Of a stretch of 16,802 bases of DNA, positions 7,003-15,786 are shown one piece after another; positions within the stretch are counted from its first letter, which is position 1; each line of letters opens with the position of its first letter. A program made the position numbers and the translations under genes. The DNA comes from an uncultured Megasphaera sp. Lineage in GTDB: Bacteria > Bacillota > Negativicutes > Veillonellales > Megasphaeraceae. The stretch covers positions 1-16,802 of the forward strand of contig URLP01000026.1 of assembly GCA_900548635.1 (NCBI GenBank), read 5' to 3'. The notes under the pieces were generated by a model. It had not been told where the DNA came from. It was given only the letters and a program-made list of their open reading frames with translations, and did no database searches.

Positions 7003-8238
7003 TTAGCAATTGGCCCAGTCGCCGTCTGTAAAGACCGGGACTGTCGTGCCGTCGGCTTTCGTGCCGGTAATCGTAAGATCCGCCGAACCGACCATGAAGT
7101 CGACGTGGATCATCGAGTCGTTGAGACCGGCCGCAGTAAGCGCCTCTTTGTCAAGGTCGGCGCCGCCTTTAAGGCACGTCGGGTAAGAAGCGCCCAGGGC
7201 CAGGTGGCACGACGCATTTTCATCGAACAAGGTTTCATAGAAGAGGATGCCTGCAAGGGAAATGGGCGAATGGTAGGGGATGAGGGCTACTTCGCCGAGG
7301 CGGCAGGCACCGTCGTCGATGGCGATGAGTTTCTTGAGGACGTCTTCGCCCGTTTCGGCAGCGGCGTCGACGACTTTGCCGTCTTTGAAGGTCAGGCGGA
7401 ACTTGTCGATGAGGTTGCCGTTATAGACGAGGGGCTTCGTGCTGTAGACCGTGCCGTCGACGGCGTCGGCTTTCGGGGCCGAGTAGATTTCTTCCGTCGG
7501 GATGTTGGCGTTGAAGAGAAGGTGATCTGCCGTTTCTTCCATGCCGCCCTGCCAGATGTGGTTTTCCGGCAGGCCGATGATTAAATTCGTGCCGAGTTTG
7601 TTCGTGTAGTGGAGGCTCGTGAAGTGCTGGGCCGTCATCCACGTACGGCGCTTTTTCAGTTCTGCCAGGTGGGCGTCCCAGTCGGCCAGGGGGTCCTTGC
7701 CGTCGGCGCGGGACGACTGGAGAATCTGGTTCCAGAGGGCCTCGTAAGCCGCGTCAGCGTCGAGGTCGGGATAAAGCAGTTTGGCCCAGACCGTGCTCGG
7801 CACAGCGGCGACGAGCCACGTCGTCTTCGAGGCCATCATGCCGTCGATGTATTCCTTTAGGGCGTCGTTCTGCGCTTTCTGCTGGGCGAAGATCTTCTTC
7901 GTGTCGATGCCGTCCATGAGGTACGGATCGGCAGAGATGAGGCTCAGGAAAGCCGCTTTCTTGTGGTAATAGAAAAGGCTGAAGTCGCGGCGCCAGTCCG
8001 GCAGGCTTTCGAAATACTGCTGGTCTTCGTGTTCATAGCGAAGGCGCGTCAGCGCGTCAGAGCGCCAGTTGCAGACGACCTGGGCAGCGCCGGCCTGATA
8101 AGCTTCTTTAGCCAGGAGCGCGACGAAATCATGCGCTTCCGCCGGCGTACTGATGACCAGTGTCTGACCCGGCTGGATATTGAGGCCCTTGCGCAGCAGT
8201 ACGCGGGCATAAGCAGTTAATTGTTCAGTAGTTGGCAT
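7003..8238 (-). CDS. M29-family metallo-aminopeptidase (AmpS/PepS type)
   Basis: This 411-residue cytosolic dimetal aminopeptidase removes N-terminal residues from peptides. Length and residues agree with the M29 family (Thermus AmpT, Geobacillus AmpII). The metal and catalytic set can be read in order as E250 (NIPTEEIY), E316 (RLGEVALIP), E340 (FDENASCHLALG), H345, Y352, H378 and D380 (MIHVDFMVGS). The ATG at 8238 is preceded by a weak GAAAGG site. It lies downstream of the MATE gene on the same strand with a 58-nt gap that contains a heptad repeat array and no terminator, so co-transcription is possible. No intrinsic terminator was seen after it; the metNI promoter follows directly. Peptide specificity cannot be read from the sequence. 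Confidence 0.93.
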   Translation of the reverse strand: MPTTEQLTAYARVLLRKGLNIQPGQTLVISTPAEAHDFVALLAKEAYQAGAAQVVCNWRSDALTRLRYEHEDQQYFESLPDWRRDFSLFYYHKKAAFLSLISADPYLMDGIDTKKIFAQQKAQNDALKEYIDGMMASKTTWLVAAVPSTVWAKLLYPDLDADAAYEALWNQILQSSRADGKDPLADWDAHLAELKKRRTWMTAQHFTSLHYTNKLGTNLIIGLPENHIWQGGMEETADHLLFNANIPTEEIYSAPKADAVDGTVYSTKPLVYNGNLIDKFRLTFKDGKVVDAAAETGEDVLKKLIAIDDGACRLGEVALIPYHSPISLAGILFYETLFDENASCHLALGASYPTCLKGGADLDKEALTAAGLNDSMIHVDFMVGSADLTITGTKADGTTVPVFTDGDWANC

Positions 8239-8263
8239 AAATTACACGACCTTTCAGTAAAAA

Positions 8264-8291
8264 CGACCTACGGCCTACGACGAACGACAAG
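8264..8291. repeat. Heptad repeat array between the MATE gene and the aminopeptidase
   Basis: Four consecutive 7-nt units, written on the plus strand: CGACCTA, CGGCCTA, CGACGAA, CGACAAG. On the coding (minus) strand they read as CTTGTCG, TTCGTCG, TAGGCCG, TAGGTCG, i.e. variants of TTTGTCG. The array lies just after the MATE stop and about 25 nt before the aminopeptidase start. Confidence 0.7.
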
Positions 8292-8296
8292 GGACG

Positions 8297-9637
8297 TCAG
8301 GCCCGTTCCCTCCAGGCGGTATGCCGCCAGAGGCGCCAGTTGAGAGCGCTGGCGTTGATAGCCAGGCCGATGATCAGGCCCAGCCAGTAGCCGTACGGGC
8401 CGAGCTGGGTCAGGTGGGAGAGGGCATAGCCCATGGGGATGCAGATGAGCCAGTACGTGACGAAGGCGACGTAGGTGATGCTCTTCACGTCTTTATAGCC
8501 GCGCAGGATGCCCTGGACCGGCGTGCCGGCGGCGTCGAAGAAGGAAAAAGCCACGGCGTAAAAGATGAAGAGGCGGATGGCCCGGAAGGTTTCCGTATCC
8601 GTCGTGAAGACGGCGGCAATGGCGTCGACGAAGTGCGAGACTACGAGGATGAGGACGACGGCAATGGTAAAGGCCGTCATTTGACAGAGCACGGCATACT
8701 GCCGGGCAGCGGCGTAATTCTTGGCGCCTACTTCGTAGCCGATGACGATGGTCGCCGTCAGGCTGATGCTCCAGGGCAGGGTATAGGTCAGGGTCGAGAA
8801 GCTGATGGCGGCCTGATTGGCAGCGAGATAGAGCGTACCGAATTCGGCCATCAGCAGGCCGACGATGGAAAAGAGGCTCGTTTCGCAGAAGACGGCGATG
8901 AAGATGGGGATGCCCAGTTCCAGCTGCTGACGGCAGTAGGGCCAGTTGAAGGGCCGCAGGCGGCGCCAGAGATGATAGGAACGGAAGGGCTCCATCCAGG
9001 CGAAGACGCCGGCAAAGAGGAAAAACGAGAGCCACGAGGCCAGGGTGATGGCGTAGCCCGTGCCGATACCGCCCATAGCCGGGATGGGACCGGCACCGAA
9101 GATGAAGAGGCAGAAGAAAATGAGCGTCAGGACCAGGTTGGTCACCAAAATGGCCATGGAGACATGCGTCTTGCCGTGGGCGTCGACGATATAACGCATC
9201 GTCGCCTGCAGGCAGATGGGCACCAGCCCCAGGGCCAGGGCCTTCAGGTATTCCCAGGCGATATAATGGACCGGCCCTTCGAGGCCCATGAAGTCCAGAA
9301 AGGGCGGCAGGAGCACCGCGCCGGCTAAAAAGAGGACAACCGTGAAGAAGAGACTCAGGTAGAGGCTCTGCATGATGTATATCGGGATTTCCTCATCTTT
9401 TTTCGCGCCCCGCAGCTGGGCGATGATCGGCGAAATGCCGAAGAAGATGCCGCACAGGCCGGCAAAGACGGGATACCAGATATTGACGGCCACGGCGACA
9501 CCGGCCAGATCGACAGTACCGGCGCGGCCGCTGAAAATCGAACTGAAAACAGACGTTCCGATCTGGGCCATCTGCGTCAGGAGCAAAGGAAAGAAAAGCA
9601 CCAGGAAATGGCGCAGTTGAAAGAAATGGGGGAACAT
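8297..9637 (-). CDS. MATE-family multidrug/sodium antiporter
   Basis: This 446-residue polytopic membrane protein has about twelve hydrophobic segments in two related halves, the MATE (NorM/DinF) pattern. Family-like features include LFFPLLLTQMAQIGTS in the first helix, and a second-half start near LELGIPIFIAVFCETSLFS followed by AANQAAISFSTL. It would export cationic compounds or metabolites in exchange for Na+ or H+; the substrate is unknown. The start was set at ATG 9637 because GAGGAG lies 6 nt upstream. An upstream in-frame ATG at 9697 would run back through the rpsT terminator and the heptad array and is rejected. Only 48 nt separate that terminator from this start and no promoter is evident, so expression may rely on terminator read-through from rpsT. 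Confidence 0.92.
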   Translation of the reverse strand: MFPHFFQLRHFLVLFFPLLLTQMAQIGTSVFSSIFSGRAGTVDLAGVAVAVNIWYPVFAGLCGIFFGISPIIAQLRGAKKDEEIPIYIMQSLYLSLFFTVVLFLAGAVLLPPFLDFMGLEGPVHYIAWEYLKALALGLVPICLQATMRYIVDAHGKTHVSMAILVTNLVLTLIFFCLFIFGAGPIPAMGGIGTGYAITLASWLSFFLFAGVFAWMEPFRSYHLWRRLRPFNWPYCRQQLELGIPIFIAVFCETSLFSIVGLLMAEFGTLYLAANQAAISFSTLTYTLPWSISLTATIVIGYEVGAKNYAAARQYAVLCQMTAFTIAVVLILVVSHFVDAIAAVFTTDTETFRAIRLFIFYAVAFSFFDAAGTPVQGILRGYKDVKSITYVAFVTYWLICIPMGYALSHLTQLGPYGYWLGLIIGLAINASALNWRLWRHTAWRERA

Positions 9638-9650
9638 GGTAAGCTCCTCT

Positions 9651-9685
9651 CGACAAACGATGAACGGTAAACGAACCACGAAAAA
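9651..9685. repeat. Five perfectly phased heptads between the rpsT terminator and the MATE gene
   Basis: On the minus strand five back-to-back 7-nt units all end in CG: TTTTTCG, TGGTTCG, TTTACCG, TTCATCG, TTTGTCG. The first overlaps the U tract of the rpsT terminator and the last ends just before the MATE ribosome binding site. Confidence 0.75.
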
Positions 9686-9717
9686 GGGCTGTCGCATGAA
9701 GCGACAGCCCTTTTTTT
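9681..9717. terminator. Intrinsic terminator after rpsT, symmetrical
   Basis: GGGCTGTCGC (9686-9695) pairs with GCGACAGCCC (9701-9710) around a 5-nt loop, with an A run (9681-9685) on the left and seven T on the right. It should end rpsT on the minus strand; no plus-strand gene feeds it from the left. Confidence 0.93.
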
Positions 9718-9725
9718 AGCAAAGC

Positions 9726-9992
9726 TTATTTACCCATAGCATTGACTTTGGAAGCCAAACGGGATTTTTTACGAGCTGCAGTGTTTTTATGGAGAACGCC
9801 TTTCTGTGCGGCGCTGTCGATTACGCTGCTAGCTTTATCGAATGCTTTTTTAACAGCTTCAGCGTCACCAGCGGCGATAGCTTCGGTCGTACGGCGGATA
9901 GCGGTATGAACAGAAGATTTAACCTGAGAGTTAGCTGCGTGGCGAGCTGCGTCTTTTTCCATCGTTTTGATATTGGATTTAATCTGCGGCAA
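9726..9992 (-). CDS. rpsT: 30S ribosomal protein S20
   Basis: This 88-residue basic protein binds 16S rRNA in the small subunit. It has the S20 pattern: a start of MPQIKSNIKTMEKDAARHAAN, a helical middle TAIRRTTEAIAAGD, and a C-terminal VLHKNTAARKKSRL segment. The start is TTG at 9992: AGGGAGG (10001-10007) is 8 nt upstream, and the protein then begins MPQIKS as usual. An in-frame GTG at 10001 lies inside the Shine-Dalgarno sequence and would add three residues; I reject it. E. coli rpsT also uses a UUG start tied to autoregulation, so the rare start here may be functionally conserved. It is a single-gene unit with its own promoter and terminator. Confidence 0.96.
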   Translation of the reverse strand: MPQIKSNIKTMEKDAARHAANSQVKSSVHTAIRRTTEAIAAGDAEAVKKAFDKASSVIDSAAQKGVLHKNTAARKKSRLASKVNAMGK

Positions 9993-10030
9993 TGGATTCA
10001 CCTCCCTAATTTACAAGAACACTAGAAGAA

Positions 10031-10059
10031 ATTTTACCATATGGCGCAGAAAAAAGCAA
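10031..10059 (-). promoter_or_regulatory. rpsT promoter
   Basis: On the minus strand TTGCTT (10054-10059), a 17-nt spacer and TAAAAT (10031-10036). It gives a leader of about 30 nt before the TTG start. It sits 24 nt after the fba stop codon, with no terminator between them. Confidence 0.75.
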
Positions 10060-10082
10060 TACTTTTTTTACAAGACGTCAAA

Positions 10083-11048
10083 TTAAGCTTTACCTTCCGA
10101 GCCAAGGACGCATTTAATCTTGTGCGCGACGATGTCATGGACGAACTGACGGCCGTCGGCGAGGTACTGGCGCGGATCGAAATGTTCCGGATGCTGAGCC
10201 ATGTGCTGACGGATGCCGGCAGTCAGGCCGAGGCGGAGGTCGGAGTCGATGTTGATCTTGCAAACGGCCATGGAAGCAGCTTTGCGGAGCTGGTCTTCAG
10301 GGATGCCGATGGCATCGGCGAGGTTGCCGCCGTTTTCGTTGATGATTTTGACGTATTCCGGTACGACCGAGGAAGCGCCGTGGAGGACGATCGGGAAGCC
10401 CGGCAGACGTTTGGAGACTTCTTCGAGGATGTCGAAGCGGAGTGTCGGCGGTACGAGGACGCCGTCAGCGTTGCGCGTGCACTGTTCCGGTGTGAATTTG
10501 AAAGCACCGTGGCTCGTGCCGATAGCGATGGCAAGGGAATCGACGCCCGTGCGGGAAACGAATTCTTCGACTTCTTCCGGACGCGTGTAGTGAGCTTCGT
10601 GAGCAGCGACTTTGACATCGTCTTCGATGCCGGCCAGCTGACCGAGTTCGCCTTCGACGACGACGCCGTGAGCATGTGCGTATTCAACGACTTTTTTCGT
10701 CAAAGCAATATTATCTTCGAAAGAATGTTTCGAGCCGTCAATCATGACGGAAGTGAAACCGCCGTCGATGCAGTCTTTGCAGGTTTCAAAGTCAGCGCCG
10801 TGGTCGAGGTGAAGGGCGATGGGGAGATCATGATCTTCCAGGGCTGCTTCTACGAGATGTTTCAAATACGGCGGTTTAGCGTATTTACGGGCACCAGCCG
10901 AAGCCTGAAGGATGATCGGGGAATTCAGTTCAGCAGCGGCCTGTGTGACGCCCTGGACGATTTCCATGTTGTTGATATTGAAAGCACCGATAGCATAGTG
11001 ACCTTCATAGGCTTTTTTAAACATTTCTGTAGTTCCAATTAATGGCAT
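10083..11048 (-). CDS. fba: Class II fructose-bisphosphate aldolase
   Basis: This 321-residue zinc-dependent aldolase reversibly cleaves fructose-1,6-bisphosphate to dihydroxyacetone phosphate and glyceraldehyde-3-phosphate in glycolysis and gluconeogenesis. Visible family residues are the HLDHGAD block (80-86, with catalytic D82 and zinc ligand H83), GELGQLAG (133-140, E134), GTSHGA (177-182, zinc ligand H180), LHGASS (222-227, zinc ligand H223) and the phosphate-binding NIDSD (266-270). ATG at 11048 follows AGGAGG by about 8 nt. It starts 34 nt after the pseudouridine synthase stop on the same strand across AT-rich DNA. I could not decide between co-transcription and a private promoter. No terminator hairpin is evident at its 3' end. 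Aldolases of this family also include tagatose-type enzymes, so substrate identity is likely but not proven. Confidence 0.93.
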   Translation of the reverse strand: MPLIGTTEMFKKAYEGHYAIGAFNINNMEIVQGVTQAAAELNSPIILQASAGARKYAKPPYLKHLVEAALEDHDLPIALHLDHGADFETCKDCIDGGFTSVMIDGSKHSFEDNIALTKKVVEYAHAHGVVVEGELGQLAGIEDDVKVAAHEAHYTRPEEVEEFVSRTGVDSLAIAIGTSHGAFKFTPEQCTRNADGVLVPPTLRFDILEEVSKRLPGFPIVLHGASSVVPEYVKIINENGGNLADAIGIPEDQLRKAASMAVCKINIDSDLRLGLTAGIRQHMAQHPEHFDPRQYLADGRQFVHDIVAHKIKCVLGSEGKA

Positions 11049-11082
11049 GTTTACATTCCTCCTACAAATACGTAATAAATAG

Positions 11083-11964
11083 TTAATATATATAATTCCA
11101 GCCGGCCCGCTGGACGAGGGCGTCCATATCTTCAGGCAGCCGGGAATTAACGGTGATGAAGCGGTGCGTCATGGGATGAATGAACTGGATGCAGTAGGCG
11201 TGCAGGGCCTGGCGGCCGATGAAGCGGCGCGAACCGCCGTAGAGGTCGTCGCCGGCCAGGGGATAGCCGAGGTAACTGCTGTGGACGCGGATCTGATGGG
11301 TCCGTCCCGTGTGGAGGACGACCTGGAGCAGACTGTAGTCAGGGCCTGCAGCGAGGCAGGTGAAGTCGGACCAGGCCGGCTTGCCGTCTAAGCGGACGCA
11401 GCGCGTGATGATGCTGTCGGGACATCTTCCGATAGGGGCGTGTACAGTTGTGACCCGGGCTGGGTATCGTCCCTCACAGATAGCCAGGTACAAGCGCTTA
11501 TAGCCCAGGTCCTTCTTATCGAAGGCGGACTGGATTTGGGGTTCCTTGGCGACCATACAGAGACCGGATGTATTCTTGTCGAGGCGGTGCATGGGATGGA
11601 AGGAGCAGTGCTGCCCCGTTTTTTCGTAATGCCAGGCAACGGCGTTGGCCAACGTCCCGTCGCGCACAGCCGATGTCGGATGCATCAAAAGGCCGGCGGG
11701 CTTGTCGATGACCATCAGGTAGTCGTCTTCATAGACGATGCCAATGGGTATGTCCTGCGGCGGGAAGGGGTTCTTCTCCGGCACAGTGACGCAGATGACA
11801 TCGCCTTCATGGACGAAGTCGCGTGTCGAAGCGGCCTTGCCGTTGATGGTGCAGATGCCGTTGTGCTTGATGCGGCGCCGCAGGGTCGACGAGACGCCGA
11901 AGTGCTTCAGGGCACCGCCTAAGGACGTAGGACGCGTAATCGTTCCGACTGTAAAATGAATCAT
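11083..11964 (-). CDS. RluA/RluD-family RNA pseudouridine synthase
   Basis: This protein of 293 residues (295 from the alternative start) converts uridine to pseudouridine in rRNA or tRNA. An S4-like RNA-binding region (LRRRIKHNGICTINGKAAS, about 28-46) precedes the catalytic domain. The motif HRLDKNTSG at 126-134 contains the catalytic Asp129, and TGRTHQIRVH near the C-terminal third is the second family signature. I chose ATG 11964 because the weak AGGGGAAA site is 8 nt upstream. ATG 11970 would lie only 2 nt from it but is in the same frame. A TATAAT on the minus strand supports transcription from its own start. The exact modified position cannot be deduced: RluD, RluC and Bacillus YjbO/YhcT types are all possible. 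Confidence 0.9.
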   Translation of the reverse strand: MIHFTVGTITRPTSLGGALKHFGVSSTLRRRIKHNGICTINGKAASTRDFVHEGDVICVTVPEKNPFPPQDIPIGIVYEDDYLMVIDKPAGLLMHPTSAVRDGTLANAVAWHYEKTGQHCSFHPMHRLDKNTSGLCMVAKEPQIQSAFDKKDLGYKRLYLAICEGRYPARVTTVHAPIGRCPDSIITRCVRLDGKPAWSDFTCLAAGPDYSLLQVVLHTGRTHQIRVHSSYLGYPLAGDDLYGGSRRFIGRQALHAYCIQFIHPMTHRFITVNSRLPEDMDALVQRAGWNYIY

Positions 11965-11998
11965 ATGCATTTCCCCTATATTGGCTTTGTCTACATCT

Positions 11999-12027
11999 AT
12001 TATACAGAATGAAAATAAATAAATCTA
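11999..12027 (-). promoter_or_regulatory. Possible promoter for the pseudouridine synthase
   Basis: The minus strand has a perfect TATAAT (11999-12004), but the -35 position at 17 nt (TAGATT, 12022-12027) is weak. The region is AT-rich and divergent from the dnaG promoter. Confidence 0.45.
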
Positions 12028-12098
12028 TATATTTTGCCAAAACATGTGGGCTATATTTTAGCCCGCCGGGGAAAAATTTATCTCTTCAGGCAGGAAAC

Positions 12099-12126
12099 TT
12101 GACAAGGCGCGTCGAAACCGTATAAT
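12099..12126 (+). promoter_or_regulatory. Consensus promoter of the dnaG-rpoD operon
   Basis: A perfect TTGACA (12099-12104) and a perfect TATAAT (12121-12126) are separated by 16 nt. The resulting leader before dnaG is about 120 nt. It has one short inverted repeat (TTCTTTTT/AAAAGAA near 12172-12186) but no recognised riboswitch. A 6-bp hairpin (GGGCTA/TAGCCC, 12049-12065) lies upstream of the promoter. Confidence 0.9.
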
Positions 12127-12254
12127 ATAGAAATATTGTGTCCCCATTTACGCAATTTCCTGTAAATCGATTCTTTTTAAAAGAAGGAATTCCGACGGTC
12201 GACAGAGAATATATAAATACGTCAGCGTTATTGAAATGAAGCAGGTGATATTCA

Positions 12255-14048
12255 GTGAAACGGTTTTCCAGCGAATTTATCGAACAGGTCCGTCAGGCCA
12301 ATGACATTGTCAGCGTCATTTCCGATTATGTCACGCTGAAGCGTCAGGGCCGCAATTTCTGGGCCTGCTGCCCTTTCCATAATGAAAAGACCGCCTCTTT
12401 CAGCGTTGCCGCCGACAAGGGATTTTTTTATTGCTTCGGCTGCCACGCCCACGGTGATGTCTTCCAGTTCATTATGAAGAAGGAAAACCTTTCCTTTGGC
12501 GAAGCCGTCGAACGCCTGGCAGAACGGGCCCATATCGCCCTGCCCGCCGTAGAACGGTCGGCTGAAGACGTGGCCCGCGACAAGCAGCGTCAGCGGCTCT
12601 ATCAGATCAATGAGATGGCAGGGAATTTCTTCTACAACTGCCTGACGAAGACCCACTACGGTCAGCCCGGGCTGGCTTATTTCCACAAGCGCCATGTCTC
12701 CGATGAGACGATAGAGACCTTTAAGCTGGGTTTTGCGCCGGACAGCTGGAATAAGCTGACCGACGCCTTCATGAAAAAAGGCGTCAGCGGCAAAGAGCTG
12801 GTCCTTTTGGGCCTGGCCAAAGAAAAAAACGGCCGTTTCTACGATGCCTTCCGCAAACGGGTCATCTTTCCCATCCGCGACGGCCGCAGCCGCATCGTCG
12901 GTTTCGGCGGCCGCGTCCTCGACGACAGCAAGCCGAAATACCTTAATTCGCCGGAAACGCCGATCTTCAACAAGCGCCGTCTCCTCTTTGCCATGGACCT
13001 GGCCCACAAGGCCATCTACGACGAAGGGAAGGCAATCCTCGTCGAAGGCTATATGGACGTCGTCTCGGCCCACAACCGGGGCATCCGAAACGTCGTCGCC
13101 TCGCTGGGGACATCCTTTACGGGCGAACAGGCGCGCCTGCTGCAGCGCCAGGCGAAGGAACTCGTCCTCGGCTACGACATGGACGGTGCGGGTCGCCAGG
13201 CGACGCTGCGGGCCATGGGCATCGTCCGCGGTTTGGGGATGCGCATCCGGGTCCTCTCCCTGCCCCAGGGCAAGGACCCGGACGAATACATCAACACTGC
13301 CGGGCCGGAGAAATTCCGCCAGGCCGTCGAAGCCGCGCCCAATGTGCTGGACTATATGCTCAGCCGGGCCTTACTTCGCTACGACAGGACGACGCTGGAA
13401 GGGAAGTCTTCCATTACGGCCATGGTCCTGCCCGTCGTGGCCGCCGTCGACAACCGCGTCCTCCTGGAAGCCTTTTTGAAGAAACTGGCGAACCAGCTGC
13501 AGATAGGGGAGAATGCCGTACGCAGTGAATTCAACAAGTACGTCGCAGCCCATCCCGAAACGGGGCAGCAGCAGGTCGTCATTTCGCCTTCCGTGTCGGA
13601 AGAGAACGCTGTCGCTCGCGGTCGCGGCTCCATGGCCGTCGCCGAAGAGAATATTTTGCGTTTCCTGTTGGAAAAGCCTGCGTCGTGCGAACGGATCCGC
13701 AGCAAAGTGCCGGCGGACCTTTTTGCCGATGAACGGCGGCGCCATATTTACCAGCTTATTTTGGATACGTATGCACACCAAGGGATGTACACACCACATG
13801 ACATCCAGCAAAAATTAACTCCTGAGGAGGCCGAAGAAGTAGCACGAATTATGGTTCTACAAGATGTCCCAATGGACGAAAATGTACTGATGGATTATGT
13901 CAAGCGATTCCGCCTGGCCGATTTGCAGAAGCAGTACCTGGCGCACAGCCGCCTGGCTACTGCCTATAGCCGGAACGGCGATACAAGGCTTGGAGAAGAG
14001 CTGGCAGCATGTAAGAAAATTAACGATGAAATGAAACAATGGTCTTGA
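12255..14048 (+). CDS. dnaG: DNA primase DnaG
   Basis: This 597-residue primase makes RNA primers at the replication fork. The N-terminal CHC2 zinc-binding domain carries C39, H42, C60 and C63 (CPFHNEKTASF then CFGC). The central catalytic core has the RNAP-basic motif region with VIFPIRDGRSRIVGFGGR, then a TOPRIM domain with EGYMD (264-268) and YDMDGAG (307-313). The last ~150 residues match the DnaB-helicase-binding tail region. The start is GTG at 12255, supported by AGGTGA 6 nt upstream and the usual opening (RFSSEFIEQVRQANDIVSVI). It is first in a two-gene operon with rpoD; rpsU, which precedes dnaG in E. coli, is absent. DNA around 13755-13880 is clearly more AT-rich than the rest of the gene and might hide an internal rpoD promoter. 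Confidence 0.97.
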   Translation: MKRFSSEFIEQVRQANDIVSVISDYVTLKRQGRNFWACCPFHNEKTASFSVAADKGFFYCFGCHAHGDVFQFIMKKENLSFGEAVERLAERAHIALPAVERSAEDVARDKQRQRLYQINEMAGNFFYNCLTKTHYGQPGLAYFHKRHVSDETIETFKLGFAPDSWNKLTDAFMKKGVSGKELVLLGLAKEKNGRFYDAFRKRVIFPIRDGRSRIVGFGGRVLDDSKPKYLNSPETPIFNKRRLLFAMDLAHKAIYDEGKAILVEGYMDVVSAHNRGIRNVVASLGTSFTGEQARLLQRQAKELVLGYDMDGAGRQATLRAMGIVRGLGMRIRVLSLPQGKDPDEYINTAGPEKFRQAVEAAPNVLDYMLSRALLRYDRTTLEGKSSITAMVLPVVAAVDNRVLLEAFLKKLANQLQIGENAVRSEFNKYVAAHPETGQQQVVISPSVSEENAVARGRGSMAVAEENILRFLLEKPASCERIRSKVPADLFADERRRHIYQLILDTYAHQGMYTPHDIQQKLTPEEAEEVARIMVLQDVPMDENVLMDYVKRFRLADLQKQYLAHSRLATAYSRNGDTRLGEELAACKKINDEMKQWS

Positions 14049-14072
14049 GGAGCAGAAAGGAGCTTGTACACC

Positions 14073-15317
<1,245 letters not shown>

Positions 15318-15330
15318 GAGAAATCTTTTC

Positions 15331-15359
15331 TTGACGCTGCTATCTGATTCGCGTATAAT
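15331..15359 (+). promoter_or_regulatory. Promoter of the tRNA gene
   Basis: TTGACG (15331-15336), a 17-nt spacer and a perfect TATAAT (15354-15359), 30 nt before the mature tRNA 5' end. It begins 13 nt after the rpoD stop; no convincing rpoD terminator lies between, so some rpoD transcripts may extend into the tRNA. Confidence 0.88.
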
Positions 15360-15388
15360 ATATTGGTAAGGCCTTGCGCCTTATCCTT

Positions 15389-15463
15389 GGGCCTATAGCT
15401 CAGCGGTAGAGCCCCCGGCTCATAACCGGTTGGTCCTTGGTTCAAATCCAAGTGGGCCCACCA
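15389..15463 (+). tRNA. tRNA with CAU anticodon (probably Ile2, else elongator Met)
   Basis: A 75-nt cloverleaf with encoded CCA. The acceptor stem is GGGCCTA/TGGGCCC (7 bp), the D stem GCTC/GAGC with a short 7-nt loop, the anticodon loop CTCATAA (CAT at 15421-15423), and the T arm CTTGG/CCAAG with loop TTCAAAT. G1 pairs with C72, so it is not the initiator tRNA. The TTGGTC following the anticodon stem recalls bacterial tRNA-Ile2 (decodes AUA after lysidine modification by TilS), but elongator tRNA-Met cannot be excluded. The outermost anticodon-stem pair (15414 with 15430) is a C-U mismatch. Confidence 0.93.
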
Positions 15464-15470
15464 GCAATAA

Positions 15471-15502
15471 AAAGGACTGTCGCGAAAGCGGCAGTCCTTT
15501 TT
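15471..15502 (+). terminator. Intrinsic terminator of the tRNA gene
   Basis: GGACTGTCGC (15474-15483) pairs with GCGGCAGTCC (15488-15497) around a GAAA tetraloop, with a T run to 15502. Its stem core CTGTCGC also occurs in the rpsT terminator. Confidence 0.93.
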
Positions 15503-15538
15503 CGTTTATCGTATTCGTTCGTCGTTTGTCGTTTGCGA
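15498..15538. repeat. Heptad repeat array downstream of the tRNA terminator
   Basis: Units in near 7-nt phase: TTTTTCG, TTTATCG, TATTCG (one base short), TTCGTCG, TTTGTCG, TTTGCGA. As at 9651-9685, the first unit overlaps the U tract of a terminator and most units end in CG. Confidence 0.75.
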
Positions 15539-15780
15539 ATCTGGCTTGCTGGCGCATCGCCTCGGATTCAGATGCGGCTGCGCCGCGACAGACTCAAACT
15601 AACAATGCTGCCCCTCAGCGCATAGCGGGTCGCCCGCCCCTGCTGTCCGTTTCAGCGGCCGTCCTGCCATTTCCTACGGTCGGTGACCTGACGGGCTGGC
15701 ACGCGGTCGCCATGTTGAGCTGACCCCGATTATTAGACCTAATATCTAATGATTGGGGGTTACATCATATGCGGGATCCT
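15539..15780. other. GC-rich noncoding block with inverted repeats, bounded by heptad arrays
   Basis: No credible gene. Hairpins include GCGGG-TCG-CCCGC (about 15626-15638) and a 14-bp stem at 15724-15737 with 15745-15758 (CCCCGATTATTAGA with TCTAATGATTGGGG, two G-U pairs, 7-nt loop) that has no T tract after it. The block lies between a T-rich heptad array on the left and an inverted heptad array on the right, so it could be a small non-autonomous or interspersed repeat element. That is inference; no target-site duplication was identified. Confidence 0.4.
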
Positions 15781-15786
15781 TCTTAG

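Noticed and set aside
9638..9697. N-terminal extension of the MATE protein starting at ATG 9697
   Set aside because: The extension is encoded by the heptad array and half of the rpsT terminator; the ATG at 9637 has a well-placed GAGGAG site.
15430..15723. 97-codon plus-strand frame after rpoD
   Set aside because: It begins inside the tRNA gene and passes through its terminator and a heptad array; composition is that of translated noncoding repeat DNA.
15724..15758. 14-bp hairpin as a terminator or a phage attachment site next to the tRNA
   Set aside because: There is no T tract after the stem, no integrase gene in the window, and no duplicate of the tRNA 3' end was seen.
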